64,000 nucleotides of DNA, from assembly GCA_021730785.1 (NCBI GenBank), contig JAKFWF010000019.1, positions 1-64,000 on the forward strand, given 5' to 3'. Below, piece by piece: positions 38,288 to 47,382 of this stretch. Under the pieces are notes generated by a model. It had not been told where the DNA came from, did not search any database, and was given only the letters and a program-made list of their open reading frames with translations. This stretch comes from Hyphomicrobiaceae bacterium. Lineage in GTDB: Bacteria > Pseudomonadota > Alphaproteobacteria > Rhizobiales > Hyphomicrobiaceae. Position numbers and translations under genes: made by a program. Positions within the stretch are counted from its first letter, which is position 1. Each line of letters starts with the position of its first letter.

Positions 38288-39672
38288 AACATGCCGATCT
38301 GACGCTGCCCTGGTGGTTCGACGGTTTCTTGACGCGGTTGCTCTCGATATTCGTGCTCGTGCATGCGGCGCTCGCCGTGTTCATGCCGGGCGGCGCGGCC
38401 AGCATGCTGCTGGGCGACCGGGCGGGCGATCGGCTGAAGGCGCTCGACCAGCTGTTCGCGCAACCAGACTTCGACTCGGTGATGCGCATCATTTTCCGCA
38501 TCGGCTCGCCCGGCGACTGGCTGCTGTTCGCGCCGGCCTACCGGCTGGCCGGTGCCTATGGCGTGATGGCGCAGAACATCGCGCTGTATGCGGTTGCGCT
38601 CGTGCTGTTCTACCGCCTGTGCGAGGCAATCGCGACGCAACCGGTGGCGCGTATCGCGACCGTGGCGTGGGCCCTGCTGCCGGCGACGATCTTTCATCCC
38701 CATGCGCTGGTGACGGAGGCGATCTGCAACCCCCTGCTCGTCGCCCTTGCCTATGTGCTCGTGCGCCTCGCGACGCGCGACGAGGTGAGCTGGCGCGATC
38801 TGCTGCTGGCCGGTGTGCTCTGCGGTGTCCTGGCGTTCGTTCGGCACATTTATCTGCTGCTGCCGGTCGCGGCTGCCCTGTGGCTGTTGGTGATGCGGCC
38901 GAACGGGCTTGGGCCGGCGCGCAATGCTGCTGCCGTGTTCGCGCTCGGCTTCGTGTTCACGGGGCTGTGGTGGGGCGTCATTGCGATCGGGCAGCAGCGC
39001 TATGAGCTTGGCCGCAGCATCGGCGGACTGGAAGCCAACCTCTATCTGCGCGCCGACCGCATGGCGGTGATGGGCAGCATTGCGCTGCCGCAGACCTATC
39101 TCGATCGCCGGGCGAAAGCCGGGCGGGAGCTTGCCACGCTGGAGCCGGCCGAATTCGTGGGCTTCACGGCGCAGCACCCGGTCCTGTTCGCCAAGACGGT
39201 GGTGTCGGACGCCTTCAACCTCATTGCCAATCCGGGCGTTGCCATGCTGGCCGGACGCTATTTCGGACTGTTTGATCTGGGCGAGCGTAATTACCGGGAT
39301 CTCAACAAGTGGCGCGAGATGCGCGAGCGCGAAGGCCCGCTCGGCGTCGCGAAACTGCTGTGGCAGACCTCGCCGACCGGGTTCGCCTTCAACGTCGGCG
39401 GCAGCCTGCTGTGGTTGGCCTTTCTGGTGCTGGCGGCGGGCGGGGCGTGGACGTTCGCGCGCGATCAAGACGTGCCGCCCGGAGTGCGCATTCTGATCCT
39501 CGGGCTCGCCGCCTACGTGCTGGTCCTGACGAGTGCGACGGCCGGCTACACGCGCTGGGACCACCGCTCCGGCATCGAATTCATCCTGGCGTTCTGGTTC
39601 GCGGTGGGCTGGCGCGAACTATCAGCATTGACCACGCGTCGCGCACAGATTGCCAACCTGCGCAGGTGGTAA
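38284..39672 (+). CDS. Polytopic membrane protein, probable GT-C glycosyltransferase
   Basis: 462 residues with about 10-12 hydrophobic segments. Between the first and second helices lies a periplasmic loop with aspartates (GDRAGDRLKALDQLF), as in GT-C arabinosyl/mannosyl transferases of the GT39/PMT superfamily, and TFHPHALVTEA-type residues occur later (ATIFHPHALVTEA). It overlaps the DprE1-like gene by ATGA (38284-38287). In context it may transfer a polyprenyl-phosphate pentose to a surface glycan; assignment to a named family is uncertain. Confidence 0.7.
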   Translation: MKHADLTLPWWFDGFLTRLLSIFVLVHAALAVFMPGGAASMLLGDRAGDRLKALDQLFAQPDFDSVMRIIFRIGSPGDWLLFAPAYRLAGAYGVMAQNIALYAVALVLFYRLCEAIATQPVARIATVAWALLPATIFHPHALVTEAICNPLLVALAYVLVRLATRDEVSWRDLLLAGVLCGVLAFVRHIYLLLPVAAALWLLVMRPNGLGPARNAAAVFALGFVFTGLWWGVIAIGQQRYELGRSIGGLEANLYLRADRMAVMGSIALPQTYLDRRAKAGRELATLEPAEFVGFTAQHPVLFAKTVVSDAFNLIANPGVAMLAGRYFGLFDLGERNYRDLNKWREMREREGPLGVAKLLWQTSPTGFAFNVGGSLLWLAFLVLAAGGAWTFARDQDVPPGVRILILGLAAYVLVLTSATAGYTRWDHRSGIEFILAFWFAVGWRELSALTTRRAQIANLRRW

Positions 39673-39828
39673 CTGCGCTGCCGTGTCCTGCGGCTCTCCC
39701 ATGGCTTTCCCAATTGCGCATCCCCACATTTTGTCGGACACTCCGTAGGCCTGACGTGTTTTCACCACGGCCATCCCAAGGGGGCGTGGATCATTTCGCA
39801 AGAAGTCGTATCGGTAAGGGAGAATGCA

Positions 39829-41097
39829 ATGAATAAGAACATGACGCGGATGGGGCTGTTGTTGGCCACCAGCGCGGTTGCCATGGCGGCCACCACCTTC
39901 ACGGCGCTTGGCCAGACAGCCCCGGCACCTGCCCCGGCAACTGCAGCGCCAGTCCCTCTGCCGCCGGGCTCGCCGCTGATCGGCCGGCCTGACGGGGCAG
40001 CTGCCGCCAAGCTGGTGCCGGTCCCGCCGCCGCCCCTGCCGACCGCGCTCGACAAGCTGCCGCTCGACAAGTTGAAAGTACCGAAGGGCTTCAGGATCGA
40101 GGTCTGGGCCTCCAACGTGCCGAACGCGCGTTCCATGCGTCTGGGTGACAAGGGGACCGTGTTCGTCGGCAGTCGCTTGCAGGACAAGGTACACGCCATC
40201 GTCGACAAGGATGGCAAGCGGACCGTCAAGGTCATCGCATCCGGCATGCACCGGCCGAACGGTCTCGCCTTCAAGGACGGCACGCTCTACATCTCCGAGC
40301 TGTCGAAGGTGTCAAAACTCGAGAAGATCGAGGACAATCTCGATACGCCGCCGAAGCCGATTCTGATCTACGACGATCTGCCGAAGGACGAAGCCCACGG
40401 CTGGAAGTTCATCGGCATCGGCCCTGACAACAAGCTGTATATTCCGGTCGGCCAGCCCTGCAATAACTGCCTGCCACCCGACACCCACGCCCAGATCCGC
40501 CGCATCGATCTCGATGGCAAGAACATGGAGGTCGTGGCCAAGGGCGTTCGCAACACGGTGGGCTTCGACTGGCATCCCGTCTCGAAGCAGCTTTATTTCG
40601 GTGACAACGCCCGCGACTGGGCGTCCGAAGATCTGCCGGAGGATGAGCTGAACCGTGTGACCAAGGTTGGCCAGCATTTCGGCGCCCCGTTCTGCTACCA
40701 GGGCGACTTCCTCGATCCGGAATTCGGCTGGGGCCGTGCGTGCAGCGAGTTCGAAAAGCCGATTGCCAAGATGGGCGCGCACACGGCCGTTCTCGGCATG
40801 CGCTTTTATACGGGCAACCAGTTCCCGAATGACTACAAGAACGGCATATTCATGGCCCGTCACGGATCGTGGAACCGCTCGATCAAGCTTGGTGGCGATA
40901 TCGTTCACGTCAAGCTGAAGGCGGATGGCTCGGTGCAGTCGATGAAGCCGATCGTCACGGGCTTCATCCAGGACAACAAGTTCGTTGCCCGGCCAGCCGA
41001 TGTCTTGCAGCTAAAGGATGGTTCGCTGTTGATTTCCGACGACTTCAACGGTGCGATCTATCGCTTGAGCTATGATCAGAAGCTGGCTCAAAAATAA
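39829..41097 (+). CDS. PQQ-dependent soluble sugar/sorbosone dehydrogenase
   Basis: 422 residues. A signal peptide (LLLATSAVAMAATTFTALGQ) and a proline/alanine-rich linker precede the six-bladed propeller. Family motifs are FRIEVWASNVPNARSMRLGD, CNNCLPPDTHAQIRRIDLD, DWHPVSKQLYFGDNARDWAS and MARHGSWNRS. Members oxidise L-sorbosone or aldoses with PQQ in the periplasm. AGGGAGA sits 6-12 bases before ATG 39829. The gene precedes a dihaem cytochrome and the PQQ operon on the same strand, so all three parts of a quinoprotein respiratory branch are together. Confidence 0.92.
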   Translation: MNKNMTRMGLLLATSAVAMAATTFTALGQTAPAPAPATAAPVPLPPGSPLIGRPDGAAAAKLVPVPPPPLPTALDKLPLDKLKVPKGFRIEVWASNVPNARSMRLGDKGTVFVGSRLQDKVHAIVDKDGKRTVKVIASGMHRPNGLAFKDGTLYISELSKVSKLEKIEDNLDTPPKPILIYDDLPKDEAHGWKFIGIGPDNKLYIPVGQPCNNCLPPDTHAQIRRIDLDGKNMEVVAKGVRNTVGFDWHPVSKQLYFGDNARDWASEDLPEDELNRVTKVGQHFGAPFCYQGDFLDPEFGWGRACSEFEKPIAKMGAHTAVLGMRFYTGNQFPNDYKNGIFMARHGSWNRSIKLGGDIVHVKLKADGSVQSMKPIVTGFIQDNKFVARPADVLQLKDGSLLISDDFNGAIYRLSYDQKLAQK

Positions 41098-41192
41098 GCG
41101 ACTGGTCGATGCGGCCGGGAAGTGGCACCACCACGCCCCGGCCGTTTCATGTCGGCTGTGTATCCGCCGCCCTGCAATGATCGGAGACTTGT

Positions 41193-41777
41193 GTGCGGAA
41201 CTTGGTATTTGCCTTGGTGTCGGTCGTCGGCGCCGCCCTCTCGATGGCAACGTGCCCCGCCATCGCCGCTTCATCCCAGGAGCGGTTCGAGCAGTGTCTC
41301 AGCTGTCACGGCGGCAAGGGCCAGTCGGAAAACCCTGAAACGCCCTCGCTCGGCGGCCAGCCGGAGGATTATCTGCTCACGCAAATGTTCACATTTCGCG
41401 AAAAGTTGCGCAAAAGCGATTTGATGAACGAAATGGCCAAGGACTTGAGCGACGACGATCTGCGGAATTTCTCGATTGCCTTGGCAAAGCTGCCCGCGCC
41501 TGCGCCCGCGACAACGCCTGCCGATGCGGCCCGGGTCGAGCGCGCCAAGATCTTGATCGTGCAGGGCAAATGCGGCATCTGCCACCAGGAAAACTTGGCC
41601 GGTAAGGATCAGGTGCCGCGGATTGCGGCCCAACGCGAAGACTATTTGCTGAAGTCGCTTCGCGAGTACAAATCCGGCGTCCGTGTCGGCTATGATCCGG
41701 CGATGATCGAAGTGATGCGCACCATCACCGAGGATAACATCGTCGACCTCGCGCATTATCTCGCGCGCACGCCATAA
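41193..41777 (+). CDS. Dihaem c-type cytochrome
   Basis: 194 residues with two CxxCH haem sites, CLSCH (Cys 35 to His 39) and CGICH (Cys 127 to His 131), after a signal peptide (FALVSVVGAALSMATCPAIA). The two halves look like a duplicated cytochrome c domain, as in c4/c553-like carriers (SLGGQPEDYLLTQM and RIAAQREDYLLKSL align). Start is GTG 41193 with GGAG six bases upstream. It is the likely electron acceptor for the adjacent dehydrogenase. Confidence 0.92.
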   Translation: MRNLVFALVSVVGAALSMATCPAIAASSQERFEQCLSCHGGKGQSENPETPSLGGQPEDYLLTQMFTFREKLRKSDLMNEMAKDLSDDDLRNFSIALAKLPAPAPATTPADAARVERAKILIVQGKCGICHQENLAGKDQVPRIAAQREDYLLKSLREYKSGVRVGYDPAMIEVMRTITEDNIVDLAHYLARTP

Positions 41778-41816
41778 TTCCGGGTTCACCCATCATCGAC
41801 ATCATCGATGGTCAAC

Positions 41817-41845
41817 TTGACAGCTGGCGCAATTGCGGTCAGCTT
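41817..41845 (+). promoter_or_regulatory. Possible promoter upstream of pqqA
   Basis: A perfect TTGACA (41817-41822) lies about 90 bases before pqqA. With 17-base spacing the -10 position reads CAGCTT, a poor match, so this is weak support for a sigma-70 promoter. Confidence 0.3.
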
Positions 41846-41909
41846 CGTTTGGTTCGTGGCCGCGAGAGCGGTACTCAGCCCTCACACTCAGACACTGCGG
41901 GAGTTGGCA

Positions 41910-42020
41910 ATGATCAAGAAAGAATGGCGCAAGCCAGAGATTTGCGAAGTCGAAGTTGGCATGGAAGTCACCAGCTACCAGACCGCAGAGATCGAAGTGG
42001 ATACCGAAGTCCTGTTCTGA
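41910..42020 (+). CDS. pqqA: PQQ precursor peptide PqqA
   Basis: A 36-residue peptide, at the long end of the range for PqqA. The cross-linking pair Glu 19 and Tyr 23 sits in MEVTSY, with the required three-residue spacing; PqqE joins them and the PQQ skeleton is cut out. ATG 41910 has GGGAG (41899-41903) six bases upstream; a longer frame to 41808 lacks such a site and is disfavoured. A hairpin follows the gene (42063-42085). Confidence 0.95.
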   Translation: MIKKEWRKPEICEVEVGMEVTSYQTAEIEVDTEVLF

Positions 42021-42062
42021 TCGGTCGCATTTCCCGTTGGCCGACCATGGCACTGACTTTGT

Positions 42063-42085
42063 ACGGCGGCTCGCAAGGCCGCCGT
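42063..42085 (+). terminator. Hairpin between pqqA and pqqB, likely partial terminator
   Basis: ACGGCGGC (42063-42070), a 7-base loop TCGCAAG, and GCCGCCGT (42078-42085) form a perfect eight-base-pair stem followed by TATCTTTT. This is the layout of a leaky Rho-independent terminator, which would leave pqqA transcript in excess over pqqB-E. Confidence 0.6.
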
Positions 42086-42110
42086 TATCTTTTCTGCCGG
42101 GGGTTGCCTA

Positions 42111-43043
42111 GTGCTGATCAAGATCTTGGGGGCCGCGGCTGGCGGCGGATTTCCGCAATGGAACTGTAACGCTGCAACCAGCCGGGCTGCATGGTCGAAT
42201 GCGGCAGGGGTCAAACCCTGCACGCAGTCATCGCTGGCAATCAGCGCCGACGGCGACCGCTGGATCCTGCTCAACGCCTCGCCCGACATCCGCCAGCAGA
42301 TTGCCGCGACACAGGCGCTGCATCCCCGTGCCAAAGGCACCCTGCGCAATAGTCCGATCCAGGCGGTTGTGCTGACCAATGCCGATGTCGATCATGTGGC
42401 GGGATTGTTGAGCCTGCGGGAGCGGCACCCGCTCACCCTCTACGGCAGTTCGCGGGTGCTCGATGTGCTGGCGGCAAACAGCATCTTCAACGTTTTGCAT
42501 CCAGACCACGTCACCCGCCGCCCCCTCGTGCTCGGCGAACCCAATGCCATCGCCCACCATGGCCGCGACCTTGGCATCACCGTCGAGCCGTTTGGTGTTC
42601 CCGGCAAGATCGCCCTGTATCTGGAAGATGCCGCCGCGGGGCCCGGCCTTGGCACCCGCGAGGGCGATACCATCGGCCTGAAAGTCACCGCGACCGCAAC
42701 CGGACACGCCTTCTACTATCTGCCGGCCTGCGCCGCAGTCGATGCAGGCCTGCGCCAGCGGCTGAGAGGCAGCAGTCTCGTGTTCTTCGATGGCACGCTG
42801 TTCACCGATGATGAACTCGTCAAGCAAGGCCTGTCGGACAAGACCGGCGCGCGCATGGGCCACATCAGCATGGCTGGACCCGATGGCGCGATGGCGGCGT
42901 TCGCTGATCTCGACGTTGCCCGCCGCATCTTCATCCACATCAACACGTCCAACCCAGCGTGGATCGAGGGGTCGCCCGAGCGGCGCGAGATTGAAGCGGC
43001 AGGTTGGGAAATCGCCTGTGACGGCATGGAGGTGAGGCTGTGA
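42111..43043 (+). CDS. pqqB: PqqB, PQQ biosynthesis metallohydrolase
   Basis: 310 residues, the normal length. The N-terminal LIKILGAAAGGGFPQWNCN and metal-site TNADVDHVAGLL, where standard metallo-beta-lactamase HxHxDH becomes NADVDH, identify PqqB. It is proposed to hydroxylate the tyrosine part of the precursor. Start is GTG 42111 with a G-rich stretch upstream. It overlaps pqqC by four bases (GTGA). Confidence 0.97.
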   Translation: MLIKILGAAAGGGFPQWNCNAATSRAAWSNAAGVKPCTQSSLAISADGDRWILLNASPDIRQQIAATQALHPRAKGTLRNSPIQAVVLTNADVDHVAGLLSLRERHPLTLYGSSRVLDVLAANSIFNVLHPDHVTRRPLVLGEPNAIAHHGRDLGITVEPFGVPGKIALYLEDAAAGPGLGTREGDTIGLKVTATATGHAFYYLPACAAVDAGLRQRLRGSSLVFFDGTLFTDDELVKQGLSDKTGARMGHISMAGPDGAMAAFADLDVARRIFIHINTSNPAWIEGSPERREIEAAGWEIACDGMEVRL

Positions 43044-43786
43044 GCGAGACACGCATTCTGTCGCCGGATGATCTGGAAGCCGCGTTGCGCCAGATCGGCG
43101 CCGAGCAGTATCACGACAAGCATCCGTTCCACGCCCTGCTGCATCACGGCAAGCTGAACAAGGGCCAGGTGCAGGCGTGGGCGCTCAACCGCTATTGCTA
43201 TCAGGCAGCGGTGCCGCGCAAGGACGCAGCCCTCCTCAGTCGCACCCACGATATCGCCTTGCGGCGCGAATGGCGGCATCGCATCGAGGATCACGATGGC
43301 GGCGGGCGCGGCAATGAGGAAGGCGGCATCGAGCGCTGGCTGGTGCTGACCACGGGCCTTGGTCTCGACGCCAGCTATGTGGTGTCGACCAAGGGCGCGC
43401 TGCCCGCCACCCGATTCGCGGTCGAAGCTTATGTGCGCTTTGTGCGTGAGGAAACGCTGCTAGAAGCGGTTGCCTCGTCGCTGACCGAGTTGTTCGCTCC
43501 CAAGATCCACCAAGAGCGGATCTCTGGCATGCTGGAGAACTATGAGTTCATCACCGATGATGTGATGCGCTACTTCAAGCGGCGGCTCGGCCAGGCGACC
43601 GAGGATGCCGATTTCGCCCTCGCCTACGTCAAGGCGCACGCCCACACCGCCGAACAGCAAGCCGCCGTGCTGAACGCTCTGCGCTTCAAATGCTCGGTGC
43701 TGTGGGCGCAACTCGATGCGCTGTATTTCGCCTACGTGACGCCGGGCCTCGTTCCGCCGGGTGCATTTGTTCCGGGAAAATCGTGA
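43040..43786 (+). CDS. pqqC: PqqC, pyrroloquinoline-quinone synthase
   Basis: 248 residues. Cofactor-free oxidase that performs the final ring closure and eight-electron oxidation to PQQ. Typical sequence: YHDKHPFHALLHHGKLNKGQ, NRYCYQAAVPRKDAALLSR, and HDGGGRGNEEGGIERWL. GTG 43040 overlaps the pqqB stop; the stop overlaps the pqqD ATG (TGATG). Confidence 0.98.
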   Translation: MSETRILSPDDLEAALRQIGAEQYHDKHPFHALLHHGKLNKGQVQAWALNRYCYQAAVPRKDAALLSRTHDIALRREWRHRIEDHDGGGRGNEEGGIERWLVLTTGLGLDASYVVSTKGALPATRFAVEAYVRFVREETLLEAVASSLTELFAPKIHQERISGMLENYEFITDDVMRYFKRRLGQATEDADFALAYVKAHAHTAEQQAAVLNALRFKCSVLWAQLDALYFAYVTPGLVPPGAFVPGKS

Positions 43787-44079
43787 TGACGGGCCGCGAA
43801 CGCATCATCCTGACCACCCACTCGCAGCCCGCACTGGCGCGTCATGTCAAGCTGCGGATGGACGACACCCGCCAGCGCTGGGTGCTGTTGGCCCCTGAAC
43901 GGCTGCTCAACCCGAGCGACACCGCGATCGCCGTGCTGCAGTTATGTGATGGCCAGCAGAAGGTCGAGGATATCGCGGCCAAACTGGCCGCCGAATTCGA
44001 CGCGCCGGCAGCGGCCATCCTTGACGACATCCTGCCCGTCCTCCAGGATTTGGCCGACAAGGGTTATGTCACGGCGTAA
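43786..44079 (+). CDS. pqqD: PqqD, PqqA-binding chaperone
   Basis: 97 residues. Small RiPP-recognition protein that binds PqqA and presents it to PqqE. Family features include VKLRMDDTRQRWVLLAPERL, LNPSDTAIAVLQLCDG and VEDIAAKLAAEFDAP. It is a separate gene rather than a fusion to PqqC, as found in some methylotrophs. Confidence 0.96.
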   Translation: MTGRERIILTTHSQPALARHVKLRMDDTRQRWVLLAPERLLNPSDTAIAVLQLCDGQQKVEDIAAKLAAEFDAPAAAILDDILPVLQDLADKGYVTA

Positions 44080-44101
44080 GCTGGAAAGAGCACCGGACCG
44101 A

Positions 44102-45241
44102 ATGACAGCGCCCGCGCCCATTCCGGCCCGCGTCCCCGCCCCCGTCGGCCTGCTGGCTGAGCTCACGCATCGTTGCCCGTTGCAGTGTCCGTACTGCTCC
44201 AATCCGCTCGAGCTGGAACGGCAGGCGAGCGAATTGTCGACCGCGCAATGGATCAACGTCCTCGATCAGGCAGCCGATCTCGGCGTCCTGCAGCTGCATC
44301 TGTCCGGCGGCGAGCCAACCGCACGGCGCGACCTCGAACAGCTTGTGGCGCATGCGGCCAAGCGACAGCTCTATTCGAACCTCATCACCTCCGGCTATGG
44401 CGTCACGCGGGATCGTCTCGCAGCCTTGACGGCCAGCGGGCTCGATCACTTGCAGATCTCGATCCAGGATTCAGATCCGGTCAATGCCGACAGGATTGCG
44501 GGCGTGCCGGGCGCGCATGCACGCAAGGTTGCCCTTGCCGGTTTTGCCCGTGCGCTCGACCTCGCCCTGACGATCAACGCGCCGATCCACCGCCAGAACG
44601 TCGATAACCTGGCGGCGATCATCGAGTTCGCCGTGTCACTGGGTGCGCGGCGGGTGGAGGTGGCGCACGTGCAGTATTACGGCTGGGGCCTGGCGAATCG
44701 GGCAGCGCTGTTGCCCACGCGCCAGCAGGTGGTGCAGTCGATCGACGTGGTGGCCAAGGCGCGGCACCAGTACAAGGGCGTCGTCACGTTCGACTTCGTG
44801 GCGCCAGATTATTACGCCAAACGCCCAAAGCCCTGCATGGGGGGGTGGGGTCGCGGCATCATTAACGTGACGCCGTCAGGCAAGGTGCTGCCGTGCCACG
44901 CGGCGCAATCGATCCCGGCGCTGAAATTCGACAGCGTCACGGACCGCCCGCTGCGCGATATCTGGGCCAACTCCGAAGCGTTCAATGCCTATCGTGGCAC
45001 CGCCTGGATGAAGGAGCCGTGCCGGTCCTGCGAGTTCAAGGAAGCCGACTGGGGGGGCTGCCGCTGTCAGGCGCTGGCCCTCACAGGGGACGCCGCCAAT
45101 GCCGATCCGATGTGCGCGAAGTCGCCCTCGCACGGCGAAATCGCCAAGCTGGCGCTGGTTGAGTCCACCGCTGCCGACCCTCCCGCCCTGATCTATCGCA
45201 CGCCGGCCAGTGCAGCAGGTGCACGATCACCGACCGGTTGA
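44102..45241 (+). CDS. pqqE: PqqE, radical SAM peptide cyclase
   Basis: 379 residues. Radical SAM cluster motif CPLQCPYC (Cys 25, 29, 32) near the N-terminus; C-terminal SPASM domain with PCMGGWGRGIINVTPSG, LPCHAA, EPCRSCEFKEADWGGCRC and DPMCAKSPSH. It forms the Glu-Tyr carbon-carbon bond in PqqA. It begins 22 bases after pqqD, so the operon is complete except for a separate pqqF/G-like peptidase. Confidence 0.97.
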   Translation: MTAPAPIPARVPAPVGLLAELTHRCPLQCPYCSNPLELERQASELSTAQWINVLDQAADLGVLQLHLSGGEPTARRDLEQLVAHAAKRQLYSNLITSGYGVTRDRLAALTASGLDHLQISIQDSDPVNADRIAGVPGAHARKVALAGFARALDLALTINAPIHRQNVDNLAAIIEFAVSLGARRVEVAHVQYYGWGLANRAALLPTRQQVVQSIDVVAKARHQYKGVVTFDFVAPDYYAKRPKPCMGGWGRGIINVTPSGKVLPCHAAQSIPALKFDSVTDRPLRDIWANSEAFNAYRGTAWMKEPCRSCEFKEADWGGCRCQALALTGDAANADPMCAKSPSHGEIAKLALVESTAADPPALIYRTPASAAGARSPTG

Positions 45242-45317
45242 TGCTGAAATACGCTCATCAATGCCCGTGTGGAGCATTGCGAACCAGCACTTCGTATTGG
45301 CATCGTGCACGGCAAGA

Positions 45318-46196
45318 CTATCGCTGCATGCCGGCCATGGCTTCGAGCACAGCGCAAACAGCAGCCACGTCTTCGCCGTCGCGACCCATGGCCAACGCCG
45401 CGTCATACAAGGTGCGCGTGGCGGTGAACAGCGGGGTCGGACAATCGAGGCCGGAAGCGAAGTCACCGATCACGGTCATGTCCTTCTTCCAGGTGCGCGA
45501 ACGCATGGTGGCTGGCACATAGCAGTTGGCCGCCATCATCGGCGCGCGCAGTTCAAAGACTCGCGAATTGCCAGCCCCTGCGCCGACCGCCTCGATCACC
45601 TGCTCGGGGTCGAGCCCTGCTTTCATGGCGAGCACGAGCGCTTCGCCGGCGGCGACGTTGTGGATCGCGACCAGAAGGTTCGCGACAAACTTCATCTTGC
45701 TGCCGTTGCCATAGGGGCCAAGGTCGAAGGTCTTGCGGGCAAAGCCCAGGAACACGGGCTCGAGGCGCTTGATGGCGTTTGTGTCGCCGCTGGCGAAGAC
45801 GACGAGATCCTTCGTCCGGGCTTGGGCGCCAGTGCCGGAGAGCGGGCAATCCAGCGCCAGGTGTCCAGCACTTGTCAGCACATCGCCGAAGGCGGTCTTG
45901 TCGGCGAGCGACAGCGTCGACGTCTCGATGACGGTCCGCGCTTTGGCATGCGACGCGGCGATCGCGGTTGCGGTCTGCTGCACGGCTTTGGCGTTCGGCA
46001 GGCTCACCAGAATATCCTGCGCCGTTTCAGCTACGGCGGCAGCGCTTGCGGCCACTTCGACGCCTGCTGCCTTCGCCGCTGCAACCGCGGTGGCGTCGAG
46101 ATCGAAACCGACCACATTGAAGCCGGCGTGCCGCAGGTTGCGCGCCATGGCGCCGCCCATGATGCCGAGGCCAATCATTCCGATAGTGTTTTGCAT
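45318..46196 (-). CDS. NAD(P)-dependent beta-hydroxyacid dehydrogenase
   Basis: 292 residues. Rossmann motif IGMIGLGIMGGAMARNLRHA, substrate-site DCPLSGTG and the catalytic lysine in GNGSKMKFVANLL define the 3-hydroxyisobutyrate/tartronate semialdehyde reductase family. It is the first gene of the catabolic island and faces away from the plus-strand run starting at 46471. A second paralogue lies at 54146-55036. Confidence 0.92.
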   Translation of the reverse strand: MQNTIGMIGLGIMGGAMARNLRHAGFNVVGFDLDATAVAAAKAAGVEVAASAAAVAETAQDILVSLPNAKAVQQTATAIAASHAKARTVIETSTLSLADKTAFGDVLTSAGHLALDCPLSGTGAQARTKDLVVFASGDTNAIKRLEPVFLGFARKTFDLGPYGNGSKMKFVANLLVAIHNVAAGEALVLAMKAGLDPEQVIEAVGAGAGNSRVFELRAPMMAANCYVPATMRSRTWKKDMTVIGDFASGLDCPTPLFTATRTLYDAALAMGRDGEDVAAVCAVLEAMAGMQR

Positions 46197-46470
46197 CTGC
46201 TCGGCTCTGTCCTGGAGTTCATGGGCGCACTTGCGTGTCGGCAGAAGATTATCATGATCGCCACGACGACGGCCGAAGCGATGACATTGGGTTGCTGATC
46301 CGGAAAATAAGCCAAAGCAGGCTTGTCACCAAGGCGCTTTGCGGAGCAACATCGAATGAGGTCAGTTGATCATCTCGCGGCATGACGGCGGGAGATTTTG
46401 GAGTTTAACGAATGGTTGGGGGCGAAGGGGACGCTATGCGTAGGGCCAACGAACAGTCGAGCAAGGCGCG

Positions 46471-47382
46471 ATGACGATGCCGAAACAGGGAATGTCGCCG
46501 CGCGACCGGGCGGCCTATTCCGCCATCGTCGATCGGCCGCGATTGGTCCTGCCAAACGATGGGCGCATCGTCGTGTGGACCATCGTCAATCTCGAAGTGT
46601 GGGACATTAACCGCCCCATGGCGCGCCAGGTGATCCCGCCGCCGACCGGTGTCTCCCTCCTGCCGGACGTGCCGAACTGGACCTGGCACGAGTACGGCAT
46701 GCGCGTTGGCGTCTGGCGCTTCTTCGACCTCTACCGCCGCCTCGGCATGCGTCCGACGCTGTCGATCAATGCGCGCGTGATCGAGGACTACCAGCGGGTT
46801 GCGCAGGAAGCGCGCGATGCGGGCTGGGAGTTCATGGGCCACGCCTACGAACAGGGACCGATCCACAAGGTCGAAGACCAGCGCGCCATGATCGCCCAGA
46901 GCGTCGACGTGATCCGCCGCTTTACCGGGAAGCCGCCCGTCGGCTGGCTCGGGCCGGGACTGACGCAGACCTTCGATACGCCAGATCACCTGGCAGCTGC
47001 CGGCATCAAGTACATCGGCGACTGGGTCTACGATGATGAGCCGACAACAATTGCCACCGCGCACGGACCGCTGGTCACGCTGCCGTACTCGGTCGAGCTG
47101 AATGACATCCCGATGATGATCATTCAGCACCACGAAGCGGCCCACTGGCAACAGCGGTGCACGGATTACTTCGACCAGTTGTACGACGAAGGGGCGACAC
47201 GGCCGCGCGTGATGGCCATGGCCATTCACCCCTACATTTCCGGTCAGCCGCATCGCATCAAGTATCTTGAAGCCGTCTACGACCATATCAACAGCCGCCC
47301 GGGCGTCGTCCATTGGAACGGCGAGCAGATCCTCGAGTGGTATCAAGGCGAAACCGAGCGCCTGAGGCACGCTGCGGTATGA
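46471..47382 (+). CDS. PuuE-like polysaccharide deacetylase-fold hydrolase
   Basis: 303 residues. Fits the cofactor-independent allantoinase/PuuE group of the NodB fold: VWTIVNLEVWDINRP at the N-terminus, FMGHAYEQGPIHKVED and VGWLGPGLTQT in the middle, then MAIHPYISGQPHR. These hydrolyse amide or ureido bonds of small molecules rather than glycans. It overlaps the first Liv permease by ATGA, tying it to transport of its substrate. A second homologue lies right after the transporter. Confidence 0.88.
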   Translation: MTMPKQGMSPRDRAAYSAIVDRPRLVLPNDGRIVVWTIVNLEVWDINRPMARQVIPPPTGVSLLPDVPNWTWHEYGMRVGVWRFFDLYRRLGMRPTLSINARVIEDYQRVAQEARDAGWEFMGHAYEQGPIHKVEDQRAMIAQSVDVIRRFTGKPPVGWLGPGLTQTFDTPDHLAAAGIKYIGDWVYDDEPTTIATAHGPLVTLPYSVELNDIPMMIIQHHEAAHWQQRCTDYFDQLYDEGATRPRVMAMAIHPYISGQPHRIKYLEAVYDHINSRPGVVHWNGEQILEWYQGETERLRHAAV

